A DNA stretch of 64,000 bases from Actinomycetospora sp. NBRC 106378. GTDB taxonomy: Bacteria > Actinomycetota > Actinomycetes > Mycobacteriales > Pseudonocardiaceae. The stretch spans positions 124,001 to 188,000 of the forward strand of contig NZ_BSTT01000004.1 in assembly GCF_030269685.1 (NCBI RefSeq), given 5' to 3'. Within the stretch, counting starts at the first letter, position 1, and the number at the start of each line of letters is the position of its first letter. Below the pieces are notes generated by a model that did not search any database, was not told the DNA's origin, and saw only the letters and a program-made list of their open reading frames with translations. The translations under genes were made by a program, and so were the position numbers. Shown here one piece after another: positions 56,300-63,895 of the stretch.

Positions 56300-57481
56300 C
56301 TACGCGACCCCGGCCTGCCGCGTGAAGTTCGGCGGGATGAGCAGGTCCTCGGGGGTCAGCTCCTGCACCGAGGACTTGCCGAGACCCATGAGGCCCGACC
56401 CGATGCCGCTCTGCAGGATGTCGAGCACGTTCCCGACGCCGGCCTCGCCGTTCGCCGCGAGGCCCCACAGGTAGGCGCGCCCGATCGCGACGGCCTTCGC
56501 GCCGAGGCACAGGGCCTTCACGACGTCGGAGCCGCGGCGCACGCCGCCGTCCATGATCACCTCGACGTCCCGGCCGACCGCCTCGACGATCCCGGGCAGC
56601 ACCCGGATCGGCGCGGGCGTGGAGTCGAGGTTGTTCCCGCCGTGGTTGGACACCTGGATCGCCGTCGCGCCGGCGTCCACCGCGCGCTTGGCGTCGTCGA
56701 CCCGGGTGATGCCCTTGACGCAGAACGGCAGGTCGGCGCCCCACTGCTCCCGCAGCCAGGCCACGTCGGCCCAGGTGGGCGGCGGGGTGAACATCCACTG
56801 CCCGTAGGCGCCGAAGAAGGTCGGGGGCGCCGAGCCGTCGACGGGGATGTTCGGGACGGTGAGGTCGGGGATGAACCGGGCCTTGAGGAACTCGAGACCC
56901 CACCGCGGGCGCGTGATGCCCTCGGGGATGTACTTGATCATCGTCTTGAGGTCCATCTTCTCCGGGATGGACGGGCTGCCCCAGTCGCGGCCGTGGGAGA
57001 ACGACCAGTCCAGGGTGACGATGAGGCCCTTCGCGCCGGCCCGCTTGGCGCGCTCGGCCCGGGCGGCGAGCGTCTCGCGGTCGCCGACCCAGTACATCTG
57101 GAAGAACGTCTTGTCGTTCGCCGCGACGACGTCCTCGACCGAGCGGCTCGCGAACGACGACAGCCCCATCGCGGTGCCCCGGGAGGCGGCGGCCCGCGCC
57201 ACGGCGACCTCGCCCTCGGGGTTCACCGCCTGCACCCCGGTCGGCGAGATCATGACGGGCATGGAGATCTCCTGCCCCATGATCGTCGTCGCGAGGGACT
57301 TCTCGTACGGCAGGTCCGCCACGTGCGGGGCGAACTGCAACTCCCGGAAGGCGCCGGTGTTGTCGTCGAGCGTGTAGCCCGCCTCGCTGCCCGCCACGAG
57401 CGCGCCGTACACCGACTTCGGCAGCCGCTTCTTCGCGCGGCGCTGCGCCTCCGCCACCGACTCGAACCACTGACCAGCCAT
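56300..57481 (-). CDS. mftD: Pre-mycofactocin synthase-like FMN-dependent alpha-hydroxy-acid oxidizing protein (MftD)
   Basis: 393 aa TIM-barrel flavoenzyme. The start WFESVAEAQRRAKKRLPKSV matches MftD closely; further blocks are MPVMISPTGVQAVNPEGEVA, GTAMGLSSFASRSVEDVVA, FGAYGQWMFTPPPTWADVAW, SNHGGNNLDSTPAPIRVLPG (His/Arg active site) and IMDGGVRRGSDVVKALCLGA. MftD oxidatively deaminates the VY-derived intermediate of mycofactocin. None of mftA, mftB, mftC or mftE is within this window, so this copy is detached or the cluster is elsewhere. ATG with GGAAGG. Confidence 0.88.
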   Translation of the reverse strand: MAGQWFESVAEAQRRAKKRLPKSVYGALVAGSEAGYTLDDNTGAFRELQFAPHVADLPYEKSLATTIMGQEISMPVMISPTGVQAVNPEGEVAVARAAASRGTAMGLSSFASRSVEDVVAANDKTFFQMYWVGDRETLAARAERAKRAGAKGLIVTLDWSFSHGRDWGSPSIPEKMDLKTMIKYIPEGITRPRWGLEFLKARFIPDLTVPNIPVDGSAPPTFFGAYGQWMFTPPPTWADVAWLREQWGADLPFCVKGITRVDDAKRAVDAGATAIQVSNHGGNNLDSTPAPIRVLPGIVEAVGRDVEVIMDGGVRRGSDVVKALCLGAKAVAIGRAYLWGLAANGEAGVGNVLDILQSGIGSGLMGLGKSSVQELTPEDLLIPPNFTRQAGVA

Positions 57482-57710
57482 GTGCACCTTCCGCAGTCGC
57501 GTGTGTCCCCGAGGGTAAGTGGCCCGCCTCACGCCCGCGCCGCTCTCGCGGGGGGATTGCGCCCCGTCCGTCAGGACAGGGTCGCCCGGACGTCGCGCCG
57601 CCGGGAACCCGCGCCGGGCTCCGGTGAACCGACCGCCGCCGTCCTGACGAAAGCCCCGACGTCCCCGGTCCGTGGCCGGGGACGCGGCCTCACCGAAGGA
57701 GCCCCCTGTC

Positions 57711-58394
57711 ATGACACCGTCCCGCGCGGCCGGTCCCGACCTGACTGCACCCACGCGGTCACGTCGGGACGCCGACGCTCCCGGACCGGCTCCGGTCGAT
57801 GCCGACGTCACCGACGCCGACCTCGTCGCCCGTCTCGCGGCCCGCGACACCGGCGCCCTCGACTCCCTCTACGCCCGGCACGGGCGTGCGGCCTACTCGC
57901 TCGCCCGCCGGATCTGCGTGGACGAGGGGCTCGCCGAGGACGTCGTGCAGGAGGTGTTCCTCGTCCTGTGGCGCGACCCGGAGCGGTTCGACCGGACGCG
58001 CGGCTCGGTGATCAGCTGGCTGCTCACGCTCGTGCACCACAAGGCCGTCGACGCCGTGCGCCGGGAGGCCACCCGCCGTCGCCACCACGTCCCGACCGAC
58101 GAGCCCGAGGTGGGCCTCGACGCCTCCTCCGCGCCCTCGGCCGACCGGGCCGCCCTCGGCTCGGTGATCGCCGAGCACGTGCGCGCCGCGCTGCGCCACC
58201 TGCCCTCCGAGCAGCGTCAGGCGCTCGGCCTCGCCTACTACGGCGGCTACACGCAGCGGGAGGTCGCCTCCATCACCGGCGTCCCGATCGGCACCGTCAA
58301 GTCGCGCATGTTCACCGGCGTCGCCAAGCTGCGCGTCCTCCTCGCCCCGGTCCTCGGCACGTCGGGCCTCGAGCTGCTCGGAGACACCTGGTGA
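57711..58394 (+). CDS. ECF-type RNA polymerase sigma factor (SigK-like)
   Basis: 227 aa. Region 2: YSLARRICVDEGLAEDVVQE with VFLVLWRDPERFD. Region 4: LPSEQRQALGLAYYGGYTQR, EVASITGVPIGTVKSRMFTG. No region 3, as in ECF factors. ATG 57711 with AAGGAG upstream. It overlaps the anti-sigma gene by 4 bp, the usual SigK-RskA arrangement; released sigma would activate envelope-stress genes and probably itself. In the upstream gap, GGAACC (57604) and TGAACC (57623) are possible ECF -35 elements. Confidence 0.92.
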   Translation: MTPSRAAGPDLTAPTRSRRDADAPGPAPVDADVTDADLVARLAARDTGALDSLYARHGRAAYSLARRICVDEGLAEDVVQEVFLVLWRDPERFDRTRGSVISWLLTLVHHKAVDAVRREATRRRHHVPTDEPEVGLDASSAPSADRAALGSVIAEHVRAALRHLPSEQRQALGLAYYGGYTQREVASITGVPIGTVKSRMFTGVAKLRVLLAPVLGTSGLELLGDTW

Positions 58395-59221
58395 GCGGCC
58401 CCGAGAACCCGCACGACGGCGAGCTCGCGGGCGCCGTCGTCGGTCGCGCGCTGCACGCCCTCGAGCCCGAGGAGGAGGACCGCGTCACCGAGCACCTGCG
58501 CACCTGCGCCCCGTGCCGGTCGCTCCTCTCCGAGACCCACGCGACGATGGCCGCGATGGCCCACGCCGTCGCCGACGTCGAGCCGCCCGCCGGGCTGCGT
58601 GCCCGCATCCTCGCCGCGGCGGCGGACGAGCCGCTGCGCCCGTCGGTCCGCGTGCCCGACGAGCCCCCGGAGGCACCCGCCCCGGTCGCCGTCCCGCCCG
58701 TCGCCGCAGACCCGGCGCCGACCGCCCGGGTCCTGTCCGGGCGAGCTCCCCGTCGGCGCAGCGCCGCCGTGCTCGCGCTCGTCGCGGTGGTGGCCGGCGT
58801 CGTCGTCTTCTCCGCCCGGGGCATCGCCACCGGGCCCGGGGACGACGCCCGCACCGCGTCGGCCGCCCGGGCCGACCAGGTGATCACCTCCGCCGAGGCC
58901 CGGGACCCGGACGTGCGCCACGCGGCGCTCCTCCAGCCCGGCGGCGCGGTGCTCGCGGTGGTGCTGGACGACGCGGCCGGACCCCGGGTCGTCCCCGTCG
59001 ACGTCCCGGAGCTCGGCCCGGGCCGGACCTTCGTGCTCTGGCGCGTCGCGGGCGGCACGGCCACGGCCGTGGGCACCTTCGACGGCGCGGGCAGCTTCAC
59101 CTCGACCGGGGCACGACCGGACGCCGGGCTCGCCCAGGGTGCGTACGCGGTGTCCGCGGAGCCGGCCGGACCGGTGCCGGCCCGGCCCTCGTCGGTGGTG
59201 GCGAGCGGTCCGCTGATCTAG
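58391..59221 (+). CDS. Anti-sigma factor (RskA-like, zinc-binding)
   Basis: 276 aa. The cytosolic N-terminal anti-sigma domain has the ZAS signature H-x3-C-x2-C in EHLRTCAPCRSLL. One membrane helix (AAVLALVAVVAGVVVFSARG, about 118-138) leads to an outer RskA domain (PGGAVLAVVLDDAAGPRVVP, FVLWRVAGGTATAVGTFDGA). Sequesters the upstream sigma factor until cleaved by regulated proteolysis. GTG start overlaps the sigma stop. Confidence 0.9.
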   Translation: MSGPENPHDGELAGAVVGRALHALEPEEEDRVTEHLRTCAPCRSLLSETHATMAAMAHAVADVEPPAGLRARILAAAADEPLRPSVRVPDEPPEAPAPVAVPPVAADPAPTARVLSGRAPRRRSAAVLALVAVVAGVVVFSARGIATGPGDDARTASAARADQVITSAEARDPDVRHAALLQPGGAVLAVVLDDAAGPRVVPVDVPELGPGRTFVLWRVAGGTATAVGTFDGAGSFTSTGARPDAGLAQGAYAVSAEPAGPVPARPSSVVASGPLI

Positions 59222-59236
59222 ACGCACGCCCGGACC

Positions 59237-59283
59237 GCGAAGGGCCCCTCCCGTCGACCAGAGCGACCGGAGGGGCCCTTCGC
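59237..59283. terminator. Strong hairpin after the sigma/anti-sigma operon (repeat family shared with cobT insert)
   Basis: GCGAAGGGCCCCTCC (59237-59251) pairs exactly with 59269-59283; GTCG/CGAC extend the stem past one C-C mismatch to a 7-nt loop. The same arm sequence occurs within the repeat inside cobT. Downstream, 59284-59566 shows no gene; TACCGT at 59472-59477 is a possible -10 for the next gene. Confidence 0.8.
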
Positions 59284-59566
59284 TCGGGCGCGCACGCCCG
59301 CGCAAGGGCCGACCGGGCGAGCCCCGTCGTCCGGCGGCCTCCCTTCGCCGTGCGCCACCCGCCGGACCGCGCGACGATGTCGGGTCCGCCGTTCGTCGCG
59401 TGGTGTCGCTGTCCGGCCGCAGCACGCCGTGGCGCGCCGCGGAACCCGGCGTCACTGTCGGGGGGTCTGGCTACCGTGACGACCGTCGGGAAGACGCGTC
59501 GGTGCGTGCCCGGCGGGTGGCGTCGGAGCGGGCCGGCGCGTCGCGATGGGACCGGGAGGCGTGCGC

Positions 59567-61363
59567 ATGGCGTCTGGTGCGGCTGCCCCGGCCGAGGTCC
59601 TGCCCGGCGTTCCCGGGCCGCGTGGCGCCGCACGCCCGATGCTGGCCTCGGCGGGCGAACTGCCCCGCGGGGCGGGATGGGCCTTCGAGTTCGTGTGGTC
59701 GGGCCTGCGCTGCTTCGCGTACGCCCGGGACGGCGAGCTCCGCCTCGTCGACGCCGACGGGCACGACGTGACGGCGGGGTTCCCGGAGCTGGGCCTCCCG
59801 GCCGCCCACGGTCTGGTGCTCGACGGGGTCGTCGTCGCCAAGGACCCGGTGGGTCGGCCGAGCATGACGCGCCTGCGGCGCCGGCGTCGGGTGGCCCGGC
59901 CCTCACGGGCCCTGGTCAGCGGAACGCCGGTCTCCTACTACGTGTTCGACGTGCTCGAGATCGACGGGCGCTCCACCGCGCGCCTGCCCTACCGGCAGCG
60001 CCGCGAGCTGCTCACCGAGATCGACCTCGTGGGCGGCAACCTGGTGGTGCCGCCGTCGTTCACCGGCGTGAGCGCCGAGGAGATCACCAGTACGGCGCGG
60101 CAGTACGGCCTCGAGGGCGTGGTGGCCAAGCGGCTCGAGTCGACCTACCAGAGCGGCCGCCGCTCCCGGAGCTGGATCACCGCGGAGATCACGCGGGCGC
60201 AGGACGTCGTGGTCGGGGGCTGGCTGCCGCCGCGGGGGAGCCCCGACGGCGTCGGCTCGCTGCTGCTCGGCGTGCCCGACGACGGGGTGCTCCGCTACGT
60301 CGGGCGGGTGTCCACCGGGGTCACGGCCGCCGCCCGCCGGGAGGTCCTCGACGCGTCGGTCGGCCTGGACCGCCTGGTCAGCCCCTTCCACGGGGACCTG
60401 CCCGCCGACGTCGAGGCGGCCGCGCAGTGGCTCGCGCCGCGCCTGGTCGGGCGGGTGGAACACCGCCGCTGGACGCCGACGGGGCTCCTGGGGCGCCCGG
60501 TGTGGCAGGGCCTGCGGGCAGGGACGCACCCCGCGACCGTGCACGCCCCCGTGCTCGCGGCACCGGTCGTCGCGACGGATCTCGCGCTCGACGATCTCGA
60601 GCGGGTGGACGGGCCGGGCGGCGCCGGCTCGGGGAACAGGGCCTCCGTGGACACCGCGGAGACCGACGTCGTGGCGCCCCTGCCGCCCGGCGTCCTCGTG
60701 CCGGCGGCCGCCGAGGTCGTCCTGCCCGACGCCGAGGTCGAGGCGGCGCTGCGGTCGCGCTTCTCCGCGCACTTCGTGCACAACGCGCTGACCGCCATCG
60801 CGACCTTCGTGCGGGTGGACCCGACGCGTGCCCGGGAGCTGCTCACCGAGTTCGCCGACTTCACCCGCTACTCGTTCCGCGCCTCGGACACGACCACGAC
60901 GGTGGCCGAGGAGCTGCGCAACGCCCGGCGCTACCTCACGCTCGAGCAGGCCCGCTTCGGCGCGCGGCTCGGGGTGGAGATCACGGTGGCGCCCGAGGTG
61001 GAGAACGTGGTGCTCCCGCCGTTCGTGGTGGCGCCGCTGGTGGAGAACGCCGTCCGCCACGGCGTCGAACCCGTGCTGGGCGGCGGCACCGTGCGCATCA
61101 CCGCGGCGGGTGCGGGCGCCGACTGCGTCGTGACGATCTCCGACGACGGGGCCGGGATGGGCCCTGAGGCGTCGCGCGCCGCCTCGCAGGTCGACGCCCG
61201 CCACGGCGGGATCGCCGAGGTCACGCGTCGCCTGCGTGCCGCGTACGGCGGGCGGTGCGACCTACACGTCGACAGCCGTGCGGGGGTCGGCACCACGGTC
61301 CGGCTGCGGGTCCCGGCCCGGCGCGCCGAGGAACCGCCGGCCGATCGACTGCTGGTGGGCTGA
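59567..61363 (+). CDS. Fusion of a degenerate ATP-dependent DNA ligase module with a LytS-type histidine kinase
   Basis: 598 aa, no membrane helix. Residues about 20-215 follow the LigD-type adenylation domain: FEFVWSGLR (motif I, catalytic Lys replaced by Val43), YYVFDVLE (124-131, motif III), EGVVAKR (183-189, motif IV intact), SWITAEI (motif V lysines lost). Residues about 215-330 fit the ligase OB fold (VVVGGWLPPRG, LRYVGRVSTGV, PVWQGLR). From about 385 a LytS/YehU-type kinase follows: FSAHFVHNALTAI (phospho-acceptor His402), PLVENAVRHG (Asn494), DDGAGM (526), GTTVRLRVP. The ATG at 59567 has GGGAGG. No LytTR regulator is adjacent. Confidence 0.85.
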   Translation: MASGAAAPAEVLPGVPGPRGAARPMLASAGELPRGAGWAFEFVWSGLRCFAYARDGELRLVDADGHDVTAGFPELGLPAAHGLVLDGVVVAKDPVGRPSMTRLRRRRRVARPSRALVSGTPVSYYVFDVLEIDGRSTARLPYRQRRELLTEIDLVGGNLVVPPSFTGVSAEEITSTARQYGLEGVVAKRLESTYQSGRRSRSWITAEITRAQDVVVGGWLPPRGSPDGVGSLLLGVPDDGVLRYVGRVSTGVTAAARREVLDASVGLDRLVSPFHGDLPADVEAAAQWLAPRLVGRVEHRRWTPTGLLGRPVWQGLRAGTHPATVHAPVLAAPVVATDLALDDLERVDGPGGAGSGNRASVDTAETDVVAPLPPGVLVPAAAEVVLPDAEVEAALRSRFSAHFVHNALTAIATFVRVDPTRARELLTEFADFTRYSFRASDTTTTVAEELRNARRYLTLEQARFGARLGVEITVAPEVENVVLPPFVVAPLVENAVRHGVEPVLGGGTVRITAAGAGADCVVTISDDGAGMGPEASRAASQVDARHGGIAEVTRRLRAAYGGRCDLHVDSRAGVGTTVRLRVPARRAEEPPADRLLVG

Positions 61364-61411
61364 GCGCGTCCCCCGGTCCTCCGACGTCTGCCCGGGGGAC
61401 GCCAGCCGTCC

Positions 61412-61684
61412 TCAGTCGTCGGTGTTGGAGCAGGTCGGGGTGACCCCCGACAGGATGCTGCCCAGGATCGGCACCTGGAGCCCGCACGCGTTGACGGGCA
61501 GCAACGTCAGGTCGTTGAGCACCCCGACGTTGCCGTTCCCCGAGGGGCCGTCGCGGTCGTCGATGCGGGCGTGCGCGGATGCCATCGGCGCCACGGCGGT
61601 CAGGGCCGCCGCCGACAGCGCGAGCGCGGCGACGGGGGTGGCGGCACGCCGGGTGAGCCGGCGTGGGGCGCGGTGCTTGGCCAC
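61412..61684 (-). CDS. Chaplin-like small secreted protein, 90 aa
   Basis: Signal peptide (basic APRRLTRRA, then TPVAALALSAAALTAVAPMA, cleaved near ASAHA). The mature ~53-residue peptide contains GNVGVLNDLTLLPVNACGLQ and VPILGSILSGVTPTCSNTDD: two cysteines flanking a hydrophobic Gly/Val/Asn segment, as in chaplins and related actinobacterial surface peptides. It probably coats the cell or spore surface. GTG start with a strong GAGGAGG. Orphan; no other chaplin or rodlin is visible. Confidence 0.75.
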   Translation of the reverse strand: MAKHRAPRRLTRRAATPVAALALSAAALTAVAPMASAHARIDDRDGPSGNGNVGVLNDLTLLPVNACGLQVPILGSILSGVTPTCSNTDD

Positions 61685-61716
61685 GGGATTCCTCCTCGAG
61701 TACGCAGTAGGTCGGA

Positions 61717-61843
61717 TCGACCGTTCGGCGCAGCTGCCCCGCGACGAACGGTCGAGAGGGACTCTCCACCCCTGTGACCGGTGGGGCCATTGGGGCGAAG
61801 AGTTCGACCCGGAACGAGTGGCCCGGCTCGCGCCGGGTCGAAC
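61717..61843. promoter_or_regulatory. Two long inverted repeats upstream of the chaplin-like gene
   Basis: TCGACCGTTCG (61717-61727) pairs with CGAACGGTCGA (61745-61755), and GTTCGACCCGG (61802-61812) pairs with CCGGGTCGAAC (61833-61843). Both have 11-bp perfect arms, 17-20 nt loops and similar TTCGACC-type sequence. The first lies about 33 nt upstream of the start codon and could be in the 5' leader. Confidence 0.6.
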
Positions 61844-61915
61844 GGTCCGGTACAAGGGTCGAGCGGTCGTCCTGCTGCGACGAACGGGTGAGTAGTCCGC
61901 TGGCTCGCCCTTCCC

Positions 61916-61973
61916 GCGAGTGGCACGTGAGGCATCTGCAGGGGCCCGCGGGCATGCCTGGTGTGCCTCTCGC
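61916..61973. repeat. Dispersed 58-bp palindromic element, copy E
   Basis: Arms GCGAGTGGCACGTGAGGCAT and ATGCCTGGTGTGCCTCTCGC. Here GGCAC pairs with GTGCC where copy A has mismatches at two positions. It lies in the 416-bp gap between the divergent chaplin-like and DUF429-like genes; apart from repeats, that gap shows no gene. Confidence 0.75.
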
Positions 61974-62010
61974 AGCGCGGTCGAGTCGGGCGGCCGCGAG
62001 GTCCTCCGCC

Positions 62011-62067
62011 GCGAGGGTGACGTGAGGCATCTGCAGGGGCCCGCGGGCATGCCTGGTGTGCTTCTCG
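62011..62067. repeat. Dispersed 58-bp palindromic element, copy F
   Basis: Same orientation as copy E and 95 bp downstream, with an identical centre (CTGCAGGGGCCCGCGGGC). It ends 33 nt before the start codon of the DUF429-like gene, so it may lie in that gene's promoter or leader. Confidence 0.75.
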
Positions 62068-62100
62068 TGGTCCGGGACGGGCCCGGCAGGATGGCGTCCC

Positions 62101-62898
62101 GTGCGCGTCCTCGCCGTCGACTGGTCCGGCGACCTGCGCGCGGCGGCCCGGCGCATCCGGGTGGCCGAGGCGGCGCCCGGACGGCTGCTCGGCGTGCGCG
62201 GGGGCCTCGACCGCGCAGGAGTCGGCGCGATGCTGGCGGAGCTGCGCGACCCGCCCGCACCGGTCGTCGTCGGGATGGACTTCTCCTTCGGGCTGCCGGC
62301 CTGGTTCCCGGCGCGGTACGGCGCGACGTCGCTGCCCGACGTGTGGGACCTCGCCCGCGACGAGGGCGAGGGCTGGCTGCGGGCGTGCGATCCGCCGTTC
62401 TGGGGGCGGCCCGGCACCCGGAAGCCCGCCGACGTCGAGCTCTACCGCGACACCGAGCGCGCGGCCCGGGACCGCGGCCTGAACCCGCTGTCGACGTTCC
62501 AGATCGGGGGCGCCGGGGCGGTCGGGACGGGCTCGGTGCGCGGAATGGCGCTGCTGGGGCAGTGGCGCCGCGAGGGCATCGGCGTGTGGCCGCTCGACGC
62601 GGCTCCGGGACCGCGCGGGGTGCTCGTCGTCGAGGTCTACCCGCGGGCGATGACCGGGCCCGTGGTGAAGTCCTCGGCGGACGCGCGACGGGCGCTCGTC
62701 GACGCCGATCCCCGCATCCCGGCGGACCTGCGGGTCGCGGCGACCGCGACCGAGGACGCCTTCGACGCCGCCTACGCGGCGCTCGGGATGGCCGAGCACG
62801 CCGCCGAGCTCGCGGCGCTGCCCGCCTGCACCGACCCGGCGTCGGGAACCGAGGGACGGCTGTGGCTGCCGCCTACAGCGCCAGGGTCGCCTCGCTGA
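62101..62898 (+). CDS. DUF429-like (RNase H-fold) hypothetical protein
   Basis: 265 aa. VRVLAVDWSGDLRAAARRIR and VVVGMDFSFGLPAWF show the acidic residues of a ribonuclease-H-like fold (VDWS, GMDFSF), and LVVEVYPRAMTGPVVKSS, with ATATEDAFDAAYAALGMAEH, carries further conserved acids typical of DUF429. The biochemical role is unknown; possibly a nuclease. GTG 62101. Its 3' end overlaps the convergent oxidoreductase gene by 26 bp. Confidence 0.75.
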   Translation: MRVLAVDWSGDLRAAARRIRVAEAAPGRLLGVRGGLDRAGVGAMLAELRDPPAPVVVGMDFSFGLPAWFPARYGATSLPDVWDLARDEGEGWLRACDPPFWGRPGTRKPADVELYRDTERAARDRGLNPLSTFQIGGAGAVGTGSVRGMALLGQWRREGIGVWPLDAAPGPRGVLVVEVYPRAMTGPVVKSSADARRALVDADPRIPADLRVAATATEDAFDAAYAALGMAEHAAELAALPACTDPASGTEGRLWLPPTAPGSPR

Positions 62899-63871
62899 AC
62901 GTCAGCCCCAGCTGGTCCGCCGCCTCGGCGAGCACGCCCTGCACGGCGAGGGTGTCGTCGAGCGGCATCACGGCCGACTCGGTCCGCCCGGCCCGCAGGC
63001 AGGAGTTCACCTCGACGATCTCGTGCGAGTAGCCGGCGCCGGTGGCGGGGAGCTCGAGGCGCTCGCCGGGATCGTCGGGGGAGCGGTGCACCACGATCGT
63101 CGTCGGGTGGTGGAAACGGGGGAGCACGTCGATCCACCCGGTGGAGCCGAAGATGCGCGCCTGGCCCGGCGACGGCGAGTGGAACGACGTCTGCGCCGTG
63201 GCGAAGCGTCCGTCCTCCCACGCCATGACCAGCGCGTTCTCGGCGTCGACGCCCGTCGTCTCCCGGCGCCCGACCGCGTGCACCTGTGAGGGGCTCCCGC
63301 CGAGCACCATCTGCGCGAACGACACGGGGTAGACGGCGAGATCGAGCAGCGCGCCGCCGCCGAGCTCGGCGTTGAAGAGGCGGTCGTCGGGGTCGACGTC
63401 GCGCACCGTGCCGAGGTCCGCCTGCACCGAGCGGACCTCCCCGATCTCCCCGGCCTCGTAGATCTCGCGCGCCCGGACGACGGCGGGCTGGAAGCGGGTC
63501 CACATCGCCTCCATCGCGAAGACCCCGTGCCGCCGGGCCGTGTCCACCACGCGCCAGGCCCCGGCGAGGGTGGCGGTGAAGGTCTTCTCCACCAGCACCG
63601 CCTTGCCGGCCTCGAGCGCGGCGACGGCGAGATCCGCGTGCTGCGGGTGCGGGGTGGCGATGTAGATCGCGTCCACGTCCGGGTCGTCCACGAGCGCCCG
63701 GTAGGACCCGTGCGCCCGCGCCGCGCCGTGCTCCGCGGCGAACGCCTCCGCCCGCTCGGCCGACCGGGACCCGACGGCGGCGAACTCGGTGCCCTCCACC
63801 GCGACGAGGTCCCGGGCGACGTTCGCCGCGATCCGGCCCGGTCCGGCGATGCCCCAGCGGATGGTCTGCAC
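62873..63871 (-). CDS. Gfo/Idh/MocA family oxidoreductase
   Basis: 332 aa NAD(P)-dependent sugar or polyol dehydrogenase family. Rossmann start IRWGIAGPGRIAANVARDLV, then VDAIYIATPHPQHADLAVAA and KAVLVEKTFTATLAGAWRVV with the catalytic-type EK pair, and MEAMWTRFQPAV. The C-terminal domain contains GGGALLDLAVYPVSFAQMVL (the conserved Asp/Tyr site, His replaced). Substrate unknown. GTG start at 63871. Follows the partial DUF2993 gene on the same strand. Confidence 0.9.
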   Translation of the reverse strand: MQTIRWGIAGPGRIAANVARDLVAVEGTEFAAVGSRSAERAEAFAAEHGAARAHGSYRALVDDPDVDAIYIATPHPQHADLAVAALEAGKAVLVEKTFTATLAGAWRVVDTARRHGVFAMEAMWTRFQPAVVRAREIYEAGEIGEVRSVQADLGTVRDVDPDDRLFNAELGGGALLDLAVYPVSFAQMVLGGSPSQVHAVGRRETTGVDAENALVMAWEDGRFATAQTSFHSPSPGQARIFGSTGWIDVLPRFHHPTTIVVHRSPDDPGERLELPATGAGYSHEIVEVNSCLRAGRTESAVMPLDDTLAVQGVLAEAADQLGLTFSEATLAL

Positions 63872-63895
63872 GGCGTCAGCCTGTCACGCGGTCCG

